Shown here: piece by piece, positions 1-6,737 of the stretch
How positions within the stretch are numbered: position 1 is the stretch's first letter
How the letters are laid out: each line of letters starts with the position of its first letter
Assembly: GCA_900544525.1 (NCBI GenBank)
Contig: UQVN01000060.1
Location: forward strand, 1-15,170
Direction: 5' to 3'
Length of the DNA stretch: 15,170 nt
Source of the DNA: an uncultured Eubacteriales bacterium
GTDB taxonomy: Bacteria; Bacillota; Clostridia; Lachnospirales; Lachnospiraceae
The notes under the pieces: model-generated
What the model saw: the letters and a program-made list of their open reading frames with translations, nothing else
Database searches by the model: none
Told to the model about the DNA's origin: nothing
Made by a program: the position numbers and the translations under genes

Positions 1-469
1 CTTTAATCTCTAGCATATATAATCCCGCTAAGGCATATAGTATATTCTTTAAGTTAGCCTCTTTTACATTATCCTTACGAAAATGTTTTACATTATTATA
101 TGCCTGCCACCAATCTAATGGTTCATATTTATGTACATCTTCCCACTTCTTAAATGGATATATTTTTATTTTATTTGCTATCCACACTCCATCTGATAAA
201 ATATTATAATCTGAAATATTGACATTATCTTGTTGTTCTGTTTTTAATTTTTCAAATAAATTTGTGATTCTTCCCTGTTTAGTCCCATCTAATAGCTTTC
301 TTACTACGTCTATTTCAGAACCTATTAAATTTAAGAGCCCAATAAACTCAATCGAATATGTATTATAATTATCCTCACATATTGCTACATATTTTTCGCA
401 ATTTATCAATTTCTCTTCTAATAATAAATAATATTTCCAATAGTTATTTATAAACTCATCACGTTTCAT
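1..469 (-). CDS. Moron-like hypothetical protein, possible HEPN-like fold (partial, C-terminus beyond the window)
   Basis: An open frame of 156 codons starts at ATG 469-467 and runs off the window edge without a stop. The start follows a strong ribosome binding site (GAGGAGG, about 9 nt upstream) and a good extended -10 promoter. The protein is mostly helical and rich in Asn, Lys, Ile and Tyr. It begins MKRDEFINNYWKYYLLLEE and carries an IGSEID segment near residue 50. Near residue 125 it has WWQAYNNVKHFRKDN, followed by ANLKNILYALAGLYML. The combination of a first helical block and a later WWxAYNxVKHxR block reminds me of HEPN-like proteins, some of which are RNases in abortive infection, but I see no canonical R-x4-6-H motif, so this is only a guess. 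It lies after the holin where an endolysin would often sit, and its sequence shows no lysin motif. Hand counts of three 60-base lines give about 23-32% G+C, lower than the structural genes. No firm function is known. Confidence 0.75.
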   Translation of the reverse strand, partial: MKRDEFINNYWKYYLLLEEKLINCEKYVAICEDNYNTYSIEFIGLLNLIGSEIDVVRKLLDGTKQGRITNLFEKLKTEQQDNVNISDYNILSDGVWIANKIKIYPFKKWEDVHKYEPLDWWQAYNNVKHFRKDNVKEANLKNILYALAGLYMLEIK

Positions 470-502
470 ATTCTTTCACTCCTCCTCAATGACATATTTT
501 TT

Positions 503-511
503 ATTATATCA
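503..511 (-). promoter_or_regulatory. Extended -10 promoter for the moron-like gene
   Basis: The minus strand reads TGATATAAT (TG-n-TATAAT), a perfect extended -10 box for the housekeeping sigma factor. Only a weak -35 (ATGTTA) is found at 17 nt spacing, which extended -10 promoters tolerate. Transcription would start near 496, giving a leader of roughly 25-30 nt containing the GAGGAGG site of the downstream gene. It lies in the only real gap in the tail end of the module (470-542), so the downstream gene can be transcribed separately from the late operon. Confidence 0.6.
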
Positions 512-542
512 TATCAAAAAAGTTCTAACATGACTACTTTCC

Positions 543-1019
543 TTATTCCTGTTTAACATCTGAGCTATCTTCTATTTTGATCCCGTTTTCTAATAATTTT
601 TCTGTTACTGCCAATCCCTTAATTAAAAACGTTGGCACATTATATCCACATTCTACCAAGTTTTCCAGAATACTACGAATTTCGTTTACTAAGAGCGTTG
701 CAAGGGTAAACCAACCAAGCAAGGTTAGGAATCTAAGATCTATTCCTAACAAGTCTTGTCCAAGGCGGATAAATAAACTTGGAATCAAGAAGGCTACTAG
801 AATAATAACCCAGTAGCCTGTTTTCTTTAGAATTCCTTTTAGACCTATTTTACTGGTTTCTTTTCCAGTTAATCTTGCTTTGTACCAGCCTGTTAACCAA
901 TCCACGACATTAAGCAAGAGAAAGCCTGCGAATACATACCAGTATGTACCAAAAAGTGCAGTTGCTAATGTAACAATTGCACCGATTACGCAATTATAAG
1001 TATCAATAAATTTTGTCAT
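543..1019 (-). CDS. Phage holin (phi-Cd1 / holin family 4 type)
   Basis: This 158-aa membrane protein would form lesions in the cytoplasmic membrane at the end of the lytic cycle and release or trigger a lysin. Hydrophobic segments are visible at about residues 12-24, 26-44, 67-86 and 98-118. The motif DWLTGWYKARLTGKETS (residues 40-56), a short basic loop after a membrane segment, is typical of the 'toxin secretion/phage lysis holin' family (Phage_holin_4). The C-terminal 35 residues are charged and probably cytoplasmic. The ATG at 1019 follows AGAAAGGAT. The gene sits directly after the tail operon, the usual place of a lysis cassette in such prophages. No endolysin follows within the window, which is unusual. 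Family assignment is from sequence pattern and context. Confidence 0.88.
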   Translation of the reverse strand: MTKFIDTYNCVIGAIVTLATALFGTYWYVFAGFLLLNVVDWLTGWYKARLTGKETSKIGLKGILKKTGYWVIILVAFLIPSLFIRLGQDLLGIDLRFLTLLGWFTLATLLVNEIRSILENLVECGYNVPTFLIKGLAVTEKLLENGIKIEDSSDVKQE

Positions 1020-1046
1020 TTTTTATCCTTTCTGCCGTTTTGGCAT

Positions 1047-1068
1047 AAAAAATACAGCCCTAGGCTGT
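1047..1068 (-). terminator. Small intrinsic terminator or attenuator ahead of the holin
   Basis: On the minus strand, ACAGCC-TAG-GGCTGT forms a 6-bp stem with a 3-nt loop, followed by A and then six T (1052-1047). The stop codon of the 56-aa gene lies exactly in the loop. The stem is short, so termination is probably partial. No promoter is visible between it and the holin, so the holin must depend on read-through. A second small inverted repeat (TGCC-AAAAC-GGCA, 1033-1045) lies between it and the holin ribosome binding site and lacks a U-tract. Confidence 0.55.
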
Positions 1069-1230
1069 TTCCATAAGTTTTGTAAGCTCTTCATATTCCT
1101 CCGTGTTAATTCTTTCATTAAGAAGAAATACATCTAATTTTTCCTTCATCTCTGTACAATACTCTTCTGTGCATCCTCCTTTCTTGATTGTTCTACTAAT
1201 TACACTTTTTGTTAATTCATAGGTTGTCAT
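1060..1230 (-). CDS. Small XkdX-like phage protein (56 aa)
   Basis: The frame runs from ATG 1230-1228 to TAG 1062-1060, with a GGGAGG site about 6 nt upstream. The protein begins MTTYELTKSVISRTIKKGG and ends with ERINTEEYEELTKLMETA. This layout, a short helical N-terminus and a C-terminal 'xxI-T-x-EEYEEL' segment, is what I know from the very small XkdX-type or unnamed proteins that sit between the last tail fibre gene and the holin in many Firmicute prophages. Their role is unknown. Two Cys (20 and 25) lie in the middle. The gene is the last of the tail operon, and its stop codon is inside the terminator-like hairpin. Confidence 0.75.
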   Translation of the reverse strand: MTTYELTKSVISRTIKKGGCTEEYCTEMKEKLDVFLLNERINTEEYEELTKLMETA

Positions 1231-1241
1231 CGTTTTCCTCC

Positions 1242-1559
1242 CTAAATTTGTAATTCTACTAGAGATGTTCTATATTCCTGCTCTAGCATAAATTTTTCTG
1301 TATCCTCTCTTAGTTTTTCTTGCAAAGAATTTACCTCCTCCAAACTCTCCATAAGCGCTAAATCTTTATACGGATATATGGATACACCTGTAATCTCTCC
1401 GTTTTCTCCGATAAATTCCTGATAACAGTATGATTTTATAAAGACATCGCTATGTCCTGCCATAAAATCGTCTAGAACTTCAATTTCTTTTAGTTCTAGT
1501 CCCGTATTATTTACACGTACTGCTTTAATTTGATATAGTTCATTTACATAAATTTTCAC
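1242..1559 (-). CDS. Hypothetical tail-operon protein, possible fibre accessory or chaperone (105 aa)
   Basis: A 105-aa protein begins with GTG at 1559 after GAGGTG, 5 nt upstream. The N-terminal 70 residues look beta-rich (MKIYVNELYQIKAVRV, then YPYKDLALM). The last 35 residues form a charged helix (SLEEVNSLQEKLREDTEKF) that could be a coiled coil. I do not recognise the family. Its place directly after the fibre gene is where tail fibre assembly chaperones or XkdW-like proteins are found, so such a role is an inference from position. It is 11 nt upstream of the 56-aa gene and clearly in the same transcript. Confidence 0.7.
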   Translation of the reverse strand: MKIYVNELYQIKAVRVNNTGLELKEIEVLDDFMAGHSDVFIKSYCYQEFIGENGEITGVSIYPYKDLALMESLEEVNSLQEKLREDTEKFMLEQEYRTSLVELQI

Positions 1560-1576
1560 TTTTTCACCTCTATACT

Positions 1577-2584
1577 CTATAAATTTATTTTTGGCTCGGC
1601 TGATAGATATATATTACTTATACAGACAGATAAATTATTATAATATCCTGCCGACTGTGCATGTATAACTAAATAATAAGCACCTGTTAAAGTAGATAAA
1701 TCCCATTCTAATATTCTATCATCACTTGCTGTACTAGATGAAGTATTATAATAAACAGGACTATAATCTGCTCCTAAAACTAAAGATGAATTGTGACCTT
1801 GTAACTTTACTTCGCTTATTCTGTTCGTGGGTACTATAAATATATCAAATATATCTATCAAATTTGGGAAGGCTTTAGATGCAAATTTTATAACCATTCG
1901 ATTATAATTGGTTACATCTAAGACTTTACTTAAAACTTCCATACAATGTGGTTTTGAATTTCCAGTACTTGCAGTAAAAAATTCCATATAGTTTCCAGAG
2001 TTTTGCACTCTTTCAAACCTACTAGTTGGATATGCTGGAAGTGCCATTAGAGTCCCAAAAGAATTTTGCCATTGTCCATTTTGGATAATAAATAAAGGCG
2101 GTAAGGATACATAACTTCCAGCAATTCCAAAAATCGTTTTCCCCTTTACAATATTGGCTGGAACTAAGTTTGGATCACCTGCAATCGTCTGCGCTCCACT
2201 CAAATACTGGCCAGCTCCAATCAGTTGATTTACCGCACTTGGTGTATAAATCTGCGCTCCTTTTGTTGCAATAGATTGGTCTATATATCCTTGTCCATTA
2301 TGGTAACCGGCTGGAATTACTATTTTACTATTAATCCCTAACCTATTTTTCCATGCCCCTCTATTAGCCATAGAGCCTGTCTTCTTATTTCCGCCTGCAT
2401 AAAAGGTCTTTCCGACTAGCATTTCCCCTTCTACACCTGTAGCATCCGTGCTGATCGCCTTTATTTTCTGTCCTAAAATTTCGGGCTTATCTTTTTTACT
2501 TGCTTCTTGCCCCATAGAGATAATCGCTTGTGCAATAGGTTCTAAATTCTGCCCTGTTTTATAGGTAACTTTACCTTTAGCCAA
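1577..2584 (-). CDS. Tail fibre / receptor-binding protein
   Basis: Probably the main host-recognition fibre. The longest frame opens at GTG 2593, but that codon lies inside the AAGGAGGTG ribosome binding site. The likely start is TTG 2584, 8 nt after the site, giving MAKGKVTYKTGQN and 335 aa. The start overlaps the previous stop (ATTGGCTAA). After an N-terminal helix of about 45 residues come two copies of a glycine-rich fibre motif: GKTFYAGGNKKTGSM near residue 57 and GKTIFGIAGSYV near residue 148. Between them lies an IPAGYHNGQGYID segment. These motifs are common in prophage fibres of Clostridia. The C-terminal 170 residues (from about FIIQNGQWQNSFG) are unrelated in style and beta-rich, and end with YYNNLSVCISNIYLS. 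I infer that this half is the receptor-binding or carbohydrate-binding head. Confidence 0.8.
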   Translation of the reverse strand: MAKGKVTYKTGQNLEPIAQAIISMGQEASKKDKPEILGQKIKAISTDATGVEGEMLVGKTFYAGGNKKTGSMANRGAWKNRLGINSKIVIPAGYHNGQGYIDQSIATKGAQIYTPSAVNQLIGAGQYLSGAQTIAGDPNLVPANIVKGKTIFGIAGSYVSLPPLFIIQNGQWQNSFGTLMALPAYPTSRFERVQNSGNYMEFFTASTGNSKPHCMEVLSKVLDVTNYNRMVIKFASKAFPNLIDIFDIFIVPTNRISEVKLQGHNSSLVLGADYSPVYYNTSSSTASDDRILEWDLSTLTGAYYLVIHAQSAGYYNNLSVCISNIYLSAEPKINL

Positions 2585-2978
2585 TCTCTCCACCTCCTTC
2601 TAAGACATAGTAAGTCGCCTGTATAGCCGTAGTTGGCACAGATTCCGCATAAAAGGTTATCGTTCCTTCTCCGCTTTCGTTTGTAGAGGACAAACCGCAA
2701 TCTTGGGCTACCTCTTCCGATTCTATACCTATAGTGACATTTACGATCGAAGAAGGTGTTATTCCTTCCACAGATAATACTAGCTTCTGTGTGTAGCTTC
2801 CTGTTACTTCGGATGTCCAGCCTGTATTTGGGATAGTCAAGGACTTTTGGATAATCTTATTTTTACTTACTTCTGCAATCGCTTCGTCAATTATGTCAAA
2901 GTTATCATTTAATATCTGCACATTTATGTATTCATTGCCTTCTGGCTTTTTCAATCCGATATTCGTTGTTTCTTGCAT
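2577..2978 (-). CDS. Short tail fibre or baseplate-associated protein (133 aa)
   Basis: The frame is open from 3056, but the real start is very likely ATG 2978-2976, which overlaps the XkdU stop as TAATG. The earlier in-frame codons are the shifted reading of the XkdU C-terminal repeats. The protein begins MQETTNIGLKKPEGNEYIN followed by QILNDNFDIIDEAI, a segment found at the N-terminus of many Gram-positive phage fibre proteins. The rest is a single beta-rich domain (IPNTGWTSEVTGSYTQKL, later GTITFYAESVPTTAI), like the small beta domains found in phage fibres and surface proteins. It probably attaches to the baseplate beside the larger fibre encoded next. Exact role unknown. Confidence 0.78.
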   Translation of the reverse strand: MQETTNIGLKKPEGNEYINVQILNDNFDIIDEAIAEVSKNKIIQKSLTIPNTGWTSEVTGSYTQKLVLSVEGITPSSIVNVTIGIESEEVAQDCGLSSTNESGEGTITFYAESVPTTAIQATYYVLEGGGEIG

Positions 2979-3517
2979 TATAACTTCACCGTCCTTATCT
3001 GCTCCCATGTATAATTTTCTGCTTCTGCCCATGTAAGTTTTTCTACATCTTGCCAAGTATTGTATGTATAAATAAAGTCAAATGCTAAGTGTGCTGGCTT
3101 TATTTCCTCTATAGTGAGTTTCAGATCAGCAATATTTGCTGGAACTCCTAATGCTCCAACAAACTTTATATAGAATGTATAATTTTCACTATCCTCAATA
3201 ACTTCTACTTCTCCGTTCGAAAAACTAGCTGCTACTTGCTCAATCAGTTTTATTGTTGTCGTTCCGCTTCCTCTCACTTTTGCTTTTAAGCGCTCTTGGC
3301 GAAATTCATCATTTTTGCTTATATCAATACTTAAATTAAAGATTTTTTCATATCGACTAAGCGTCTTAGACGCTGTAGAAATAAAACAGTTATCGAGAAC
3401 TTCATTTCGGGCATCATCGTATTGGCTTACAACCTCAGACAAAACTCTTTGTAGTTCTTTCATAGTCACATTATTTCCATATACTTCTGCTGGAAGATAT
3501 TTCATTAAATCTATCAT
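2978..3517 (-). CDS. xkdU: Baseplate wedge protein, XkdU/YmfQ (DUF2313) family
   Basis: A 179-aa baseplate protein of the PBSX XkdU / Mu gp48 type, which works with the baseplate J protein to build the wedge. The N-terminus (MIDLMKYLPAEVYGNN) and the QYDDARNEVLDNCFISTAS segment at 32-50 fit the DUF2313 pattern, with the ERLKAKVRGSGTTTIKLIEQ helix-turn region at 75-94. The end of the protein carries three 8-residue repeats beginning with Thr-Trp (154-177). The start ATG overlaps the XkdT stop (ATGA), and the stop overlaps the next start (TAATG), so it is translationally coupled on both sides. Confidence 0.88.
   Translation of the reverse strand: MIDLMKYLPAEVYGNNVTMKELQRVLSEVVSQYDDARNEVLDNCFISTASKTLSRYEKIFNLSIDISKNDEFRQERLKAKVRGSGTTTIKLIEQVAASFSNGEVEVIEDSENYTFYIKFVGALGVPANIADLKLTIEEIKPAHLAFDFIYTYNTWQDVEKLTWAEAENYTWEQIRTVKL
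2987..3058 (-). repeat. Three 8-codon repeats (TWxxxxxx) at the C-terminus of XkdU
   Basis: The XkdU C-terminus reads TWQDVEKL, TWAEAENY, TWEQIRTV in tandem with no spacer. At DNA level the last two units share ACATGGG spaced exactly 24 nt apart. Tryptophan-repeat tails of this kind occur in DUF2313 proteins of other Firmicute prophages as I remember them. A role in attaching fibres is an inference. Confidence 0.75.
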
Positions 3518-4530
3518 GCTAATTCCTCCAGTTCTATCATTCCAACTACTGGTATCTCATCATCAGCAATAACTATATTCTGTGTCAACCCATTCACCGA
3601 AAAATCTGAATAATCAATTACACCAGGAATAGTCAAAAGGATAGAACCCATTCTCGCATAGCTCACAATATAAGTGTTAAAAGCTAAACTTGTAATATAG
3701 GCTCTCAATTCTGTTTCTAAATCACTTTTTATTGTTTCTATGTCTACGGAACTATCAAAAGATACTTTAGCTGATATATTTATGGTCTTTTCTATAGGAC
3801 TAACAACTGTAATTTCTGGTCCAACAGGTCTTACTGATTCTACATGTCCTTTTACTTTATCTGGTAAAGTTGGATCAATCCCCATATTAGAGTCAACCAC
3901 AATGAGTTTTACTGTCCCTGGTCCTTTCCAAGTCGGAATAACTTTACACTCTCCACAACCAATTACTTCCTTTGCCCACATCTTATAATGTGCAACATTT
4001 CCAGATGTAGCTGGCAATTGTACTCGATCATATATTCTACTCCGATAATGTTCATCTGTTTCTTCATCAGCACCAGTCTGAAGAAGAGAGATTAACTCCA
4101 CAACCGCTCCAACATTATCCAAATTATCAAGTTCTCCAACGTAAGAATTTCCGATACTTCCATCCTGTTCACATTGTAGTGAATATTCTTCTTCACTGAA
4201 CTTTTCAACTACTACATAGGTTATATCTTCATGTCCAAATCTTGTCCCCACTTCGAGTTCAATACTAGAAGATGCTTTCCATATAGCGCTAATTGCTGGA
4301 TTCCTTTTTACCCCGTACATATCTCCGATTCTATCTAAGAATTTATCAACGGCGGTATCTAAAAAGATAAGATCAAAAAAATTCTCCAAATAAAAAAATC
4401 CCTGTGCTAACAAGTATGCACAAGGCGCTAACGCATCAAAAATAATACTTCCCTCTCGTTTATCTATATCATCAGAAATTTTAGATAGCATCAAGTTCAT
4501 TATATTGTCATATGTCATATTTTCAAACAT
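3514..4530 (-). CDS. xkdT: Baseplate J-like protein (XkdT)
   Basis: A 338-aa homologue of the PBSX XkdT / P2 gpJ / T4 gp6 baseplate wedge protein, which forms the ring that triggers sheath contraction. The family N-terminus is visible (MTYDNIMNLMLSKISDDIDKREGSIIFDALAP), as is the central SLLQTGADEETDEHYRSRIYDRV stretch. It is followed by the MWAKEVIGCGECKVIPTWKGPGTVKLIVVD region that defines the family. Length is normal for XkdT. The ATG overlaps the XkdS stop (TAATG) behind a TTGGAGGTG site. The gene ends with an ATGA overlap into XkdU. Confidence 0.95.
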   Translation of the reverse strand: MFENMTYDNIMNLMLSKISDDIDKREGSIIFDALAPCAYLLAQGFFYLENFFDLIFLDTAVDKFLDRIGDMYGVKRNPAISAIWKASSSIELEVGTRFGHEDITYVVVEKFSEEEYSLQCEQDGSIGNSYVGELDNLDNVGAVVELISLLQTGADEETDEHYRSRIYDRVQLPATSGNVAHYKMWAKEVIGCGECKVIPTWKGPGTVKLIVVDSNMGIDPTLPDKVKGHVESVRPVGPEITVVSPIEKTINISAKVSFDSSVDIETIKSDLETELRAYITSLAFNTYIVSYARMGSILLTIPGVIDYSDFSVNGLTQNIVIADDEIPVVGMIELEELA

Positions 4531-4955
4531 TAAATACTCACCTCCAATTCTTCTTTATACTCTCCATAAACGGTTGATACTGTAAATTCACACAGACACT
4601 CGTCTTCACTGAATCTAATTTCAAAATTGTCAACAGATGTAACTCTATCATCGTATGTCAGCGCTTCTCTCACCATCCTTTTTAATAGAACTGTGATCTC
4701 TTCTGGCTCTCTCCCTATTAATGATTCCAAATCAATCCCATAATCAAAACTATATATTTCATACTCAAATTGAGGTGTCATTAGAATTTTCTTTACTGCT
4801 TGTTTCACAGATTCCAAATCCTCAATATTGTTCTGTATTCTGTCGGTACTTAATTTATACGTATATCCAGCTTCTGCCTGCTGCTCTTCTTCCTCTTCTA
4901 ACTCTATGTTATCAAAATCAATATCATCATCTAATACAATAATTGGCAAACTCAT
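4530..4955 (-). CDS. xkdS: Baseplate protein XkdS (DUF2634), gp25-like
   Basis: A 141-aa protein of the XkdS type, related to the gp25-like proteins that start sheath assembly on the baseplate. Visible features are YDFGIDLESLIG-like text (FDYGIDLESLIGREPEEI, about residues 69-86) and the EALTYDDRVTSVDNFEI segment. These correspond to the conserved GYGI...LIG and 'D.RI..v..' motifs of the family. The N-terminus has an unusually acidic patch (DDDIDFDNIELEEEEEQQ, residues 9-26). The start overlaps the previous stop as ATGA. Confidence 0.9.
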   Translation of the reverse strand: MSLPIIVLDDDIDFDNIELEEEEEQQAEAGYTYKLSTDRIQNNIEDLESVKQAVKKILMTPQFEYEIYSFDYGIDLESLIGREPEEITVLLKRMVREALTYDDRVTSVDNFEIRFSEDECLCEFTVSTVYGEYKEELEVSI

Positions 4956-5194
4956 TTAATCACATCCAATGCAAAGTATATTTTTCCGTTCCAACCACGT
5001 AAACAGTATAACCTATCCCCAAACTTTAAATCTCCATTCTTTTGTAACCAGTCTGGAATATGCACCAACTCAATTGGTATCGCAAAATCTTCTGTGATCT
5101 TTAAACCCTCTTCGGTATATTCACCAGTTACAATATCCGTCAACTGCTTTGCTCGCAAATATTGTTCGATAGCTGTTTTTATTTCTCTTAGCAT
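4952..5194 (-). CDS. xkdR: XkdR-like small baseplate protein (DUF2577)
   Basis: An 80-aa protein. The pattern ELVHIPDWLQKNGDLKFGDRLYCLRGWNGKIYFALDVI matches DUF2577/XkdR, a small beta-barrel (OB-like) protein found between the hub and XkdS in PBSX-like tails. Its exact job is not established, but its position suggests baseplate hub or spike assembly. It begins with ATG after AAGGAGG, 10 nt downstream of the hub gene stop, and overlaps XkdS by 4 nt. Confidence 0.82.
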   Translation of the reverse strand: MLREIKTAIEQYLRAKQLTDIVTGEYTEEGLKITEDFAIPIELVHIPDWLQKNGDLKFGDRLYCLRGWNGKIYFALDVIK

Positions 5195-5204
5195 ATATAC
5201 CTCC

Positions 5205-6725
5205 TTATAGCACCCTTCTTCCCATTAAATAATGTTCTTTGTAATAAGACGAGTTAAGACTGCTTATGGTCACTCCTTTGCTCGAACTACAATGGATAAA
5301 TTCTCCACCACCTAAATATATGCCCACATGGCTTACACCATATAAATACCCACTGTTGTAAGTATTCTTGAACATAATAAGATCACCTGGTTGTAAATTC
5401 GATTTCTCCACTTTACTTCCTGCTCTTACTTGATCGTTTGTTGTTCTTCCAATACTTACGCCGACTTTCTTATAACAATACTGTGTAAATCCAGAACAAT
5501 CACTCCTTCCACTTTCGGGACTGGATGCACCAAATACATAGGTAACCTTTCCAATGAAGGAACGAGCAATCGATATGACACTACTTGCTTCTCCACTTGT
5601 TTGACTCGATGATTGATTGTTTTTGATTGATGTTCCTGTATTACTTGTCGCTTCTGATGCTTTTATCGTTCTCGTTTTTGTAATTGTTTCAATATCACTC
5701 TTGCCACTTTCTTTTTCAAATACTTCTGCAAACTCAATACTCATTGTATGAACTGGAAGGAATTCATGCGTTACACTCTCAACAATATGATTTTCTTTCG
5801 CACCTAATTCATTAACGACTACCTTTATAATATTTCCTGCACGCACTTCTGGAACGCCAATACACTCCACACTAAAGGCATTCTTTGTACGGTTATAGTC
5901 TGCCAATAACACTTTTGCTTTCTCTTTCATTTTTGCTTTATTTATCTGCGATTCCTTGCCAGATACATCCTCGAAGTACTGAAGAGTTCCATATTTTTTA
6001 ATAGAATTGTTATCTCTCATCATGACAATTTCTAGTTTCTTTGTTTTTGTTGTTTTTTTCGTTTTGGATTTACTTGTACTCTTACTTTCTGAATCAATTT
6101 CTCCATACAGTTTCACTTGATTATAAAAATCATCATTAATGCTCTTTTTATAGGTGTAATCATATAAGAGGCTTTTATCTCCGATAATAAAATTCATATA
6201 GCACTTTGTTATATCTCTAAGACATATCTTCCCAAATTCATCACGAAGAACATACTTCTTTCCTGTGTTCAGCAAGGTTTCACTCATTTTTTCATAAATA
6301 ACATCAAGCCATGTAGATCCGGTTTTCGCATCAAAACTCAGCTTATATTTTGTATCGACAACAGCTCCTTTTTTAAGCTGTAAGTATGTAATCATTCTAT
6401 TTACTAATGTCGTGGCTGTATCTTTATTCGTAATAGCAATCAGATCTTTCGCTTTGCAGTATCGGAGTTGGTCATGGGCTGTTATAGTTACCTCTTTTTT
6501 TCGATTCTGCTCCACCTCGAAAATAAATCCATTAAAAATCTTCACATCATTATAAATAAACTGAATCGCATCGCCATTATCAAAATCATTAATACTTCCA
6601 AGCACTGTTAGACTCAATTTACTAGAACCATCATTTAATTTATCGTCAAAAGAAATCTTTGTGCACTGTTTGGAGATTTCATATAACTTTCTATTATGTG
6701 AAATAATTACTTGTGTCTTCGCCAT
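5205..6725 (-). CDS. xkdQ: Tail hub protein (XkdQ-like) fused to an NlpC/P60 peptidase
   Basis: A 506-aa fusion. Residues 1 to about 340 match the XkdQ / gpD-like hub that links tube and baseplate (SFDDKLNDGSSKLSLTVLG, later EVTITAHDQLRYCKAKDL and FSVECIGVPEVRAGNIIKV). Standalone XkdQ is about 325 aa. A Ser/Thr/Asn-rich linker (about 341-378) leads to an NlpC/P60 domain (about 379-506). Its catalytic residues are visible: Cys410 in SDCSGF, His466 in SHVGIYLG and His478 in FIHCSS. Such peptidases cut the D-Glu to diamino acid bond of peptidoglycan stems, so the tail tip can open the wall during injection. A Lys/Ser/Thr insertion occupies residues 212-230. ATG follows GGAGGAAGAT. This is the only wall hydrolase in the window. 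Confidence 0.92.
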   Translation of the reverse strand: MAKTQVIISHNRKLYEISKQCTKISFDDKLNDGSSKLSLTVLGSINDFDNGDAIQFIYNDVKIFNGFIFEVEQNRKKEVTITAHDQLRYCKAKDLIAITNKDTATTLVNRMITYLQLKKGAVVDTKYKLSFDAKTGSTWLDVIYEKMSETLLNTGKKYVLRDEFGKICLRDITKCYMNFIIGDKSLLYDYTYKKSINDDFYNQVKLYGEIDSESKSTSKSKTKKTTKTKKLEIVMMRDNNSIKKYGTLQYFEDVSGKESQINKAKMKEKAKVLLADYNRTKNAFSVECIGVPEVRAGNIIKVVVNELGAKENHIVESVTHEFLPVHTMSIEFAEVFEKESGKSDIETITKTRTIKASEATSNTGTSIKNNQSSSQTSGEASSVISIARSFIGKVTYVFGASSPESGRSDCSGFTQYCYKKVGVSIGRTTNDQVRAGSKVEKSNLQPGDLIMFKNTYNSGYLYGVSHVGIYLGGGEFIHCSSSKGVTISSLNSSYYKEHYLMGRRVL

Positions 6726-6737
6726 ATCTTCCTCCTA

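Noticed and set aside
512..542. Terminator after the holin gene
   Set aside because: A possible AAAGT/ACTTT pairing followed by T-run is only 5 AT-rich base pairs with a long loop; too weak to call.
1033..1045. Inverted repeat TGCC-AAAAC-GGCA before the holin as an operator or terminator
   Set aside because: Only 4 bp, with no U-tract after it; mentioned with the terminator but not called separately.
6036..6095. Run of seven A on the minus strand in the hub gene (around 6053-6059) as a second frameshift site
   Set aside because: In frame it reads G-AAA-AAA-A, which does not fit the X-XXY-YYZ rule, and both reading frames have no meaningful extension; the downstream domain is already in the same frame.
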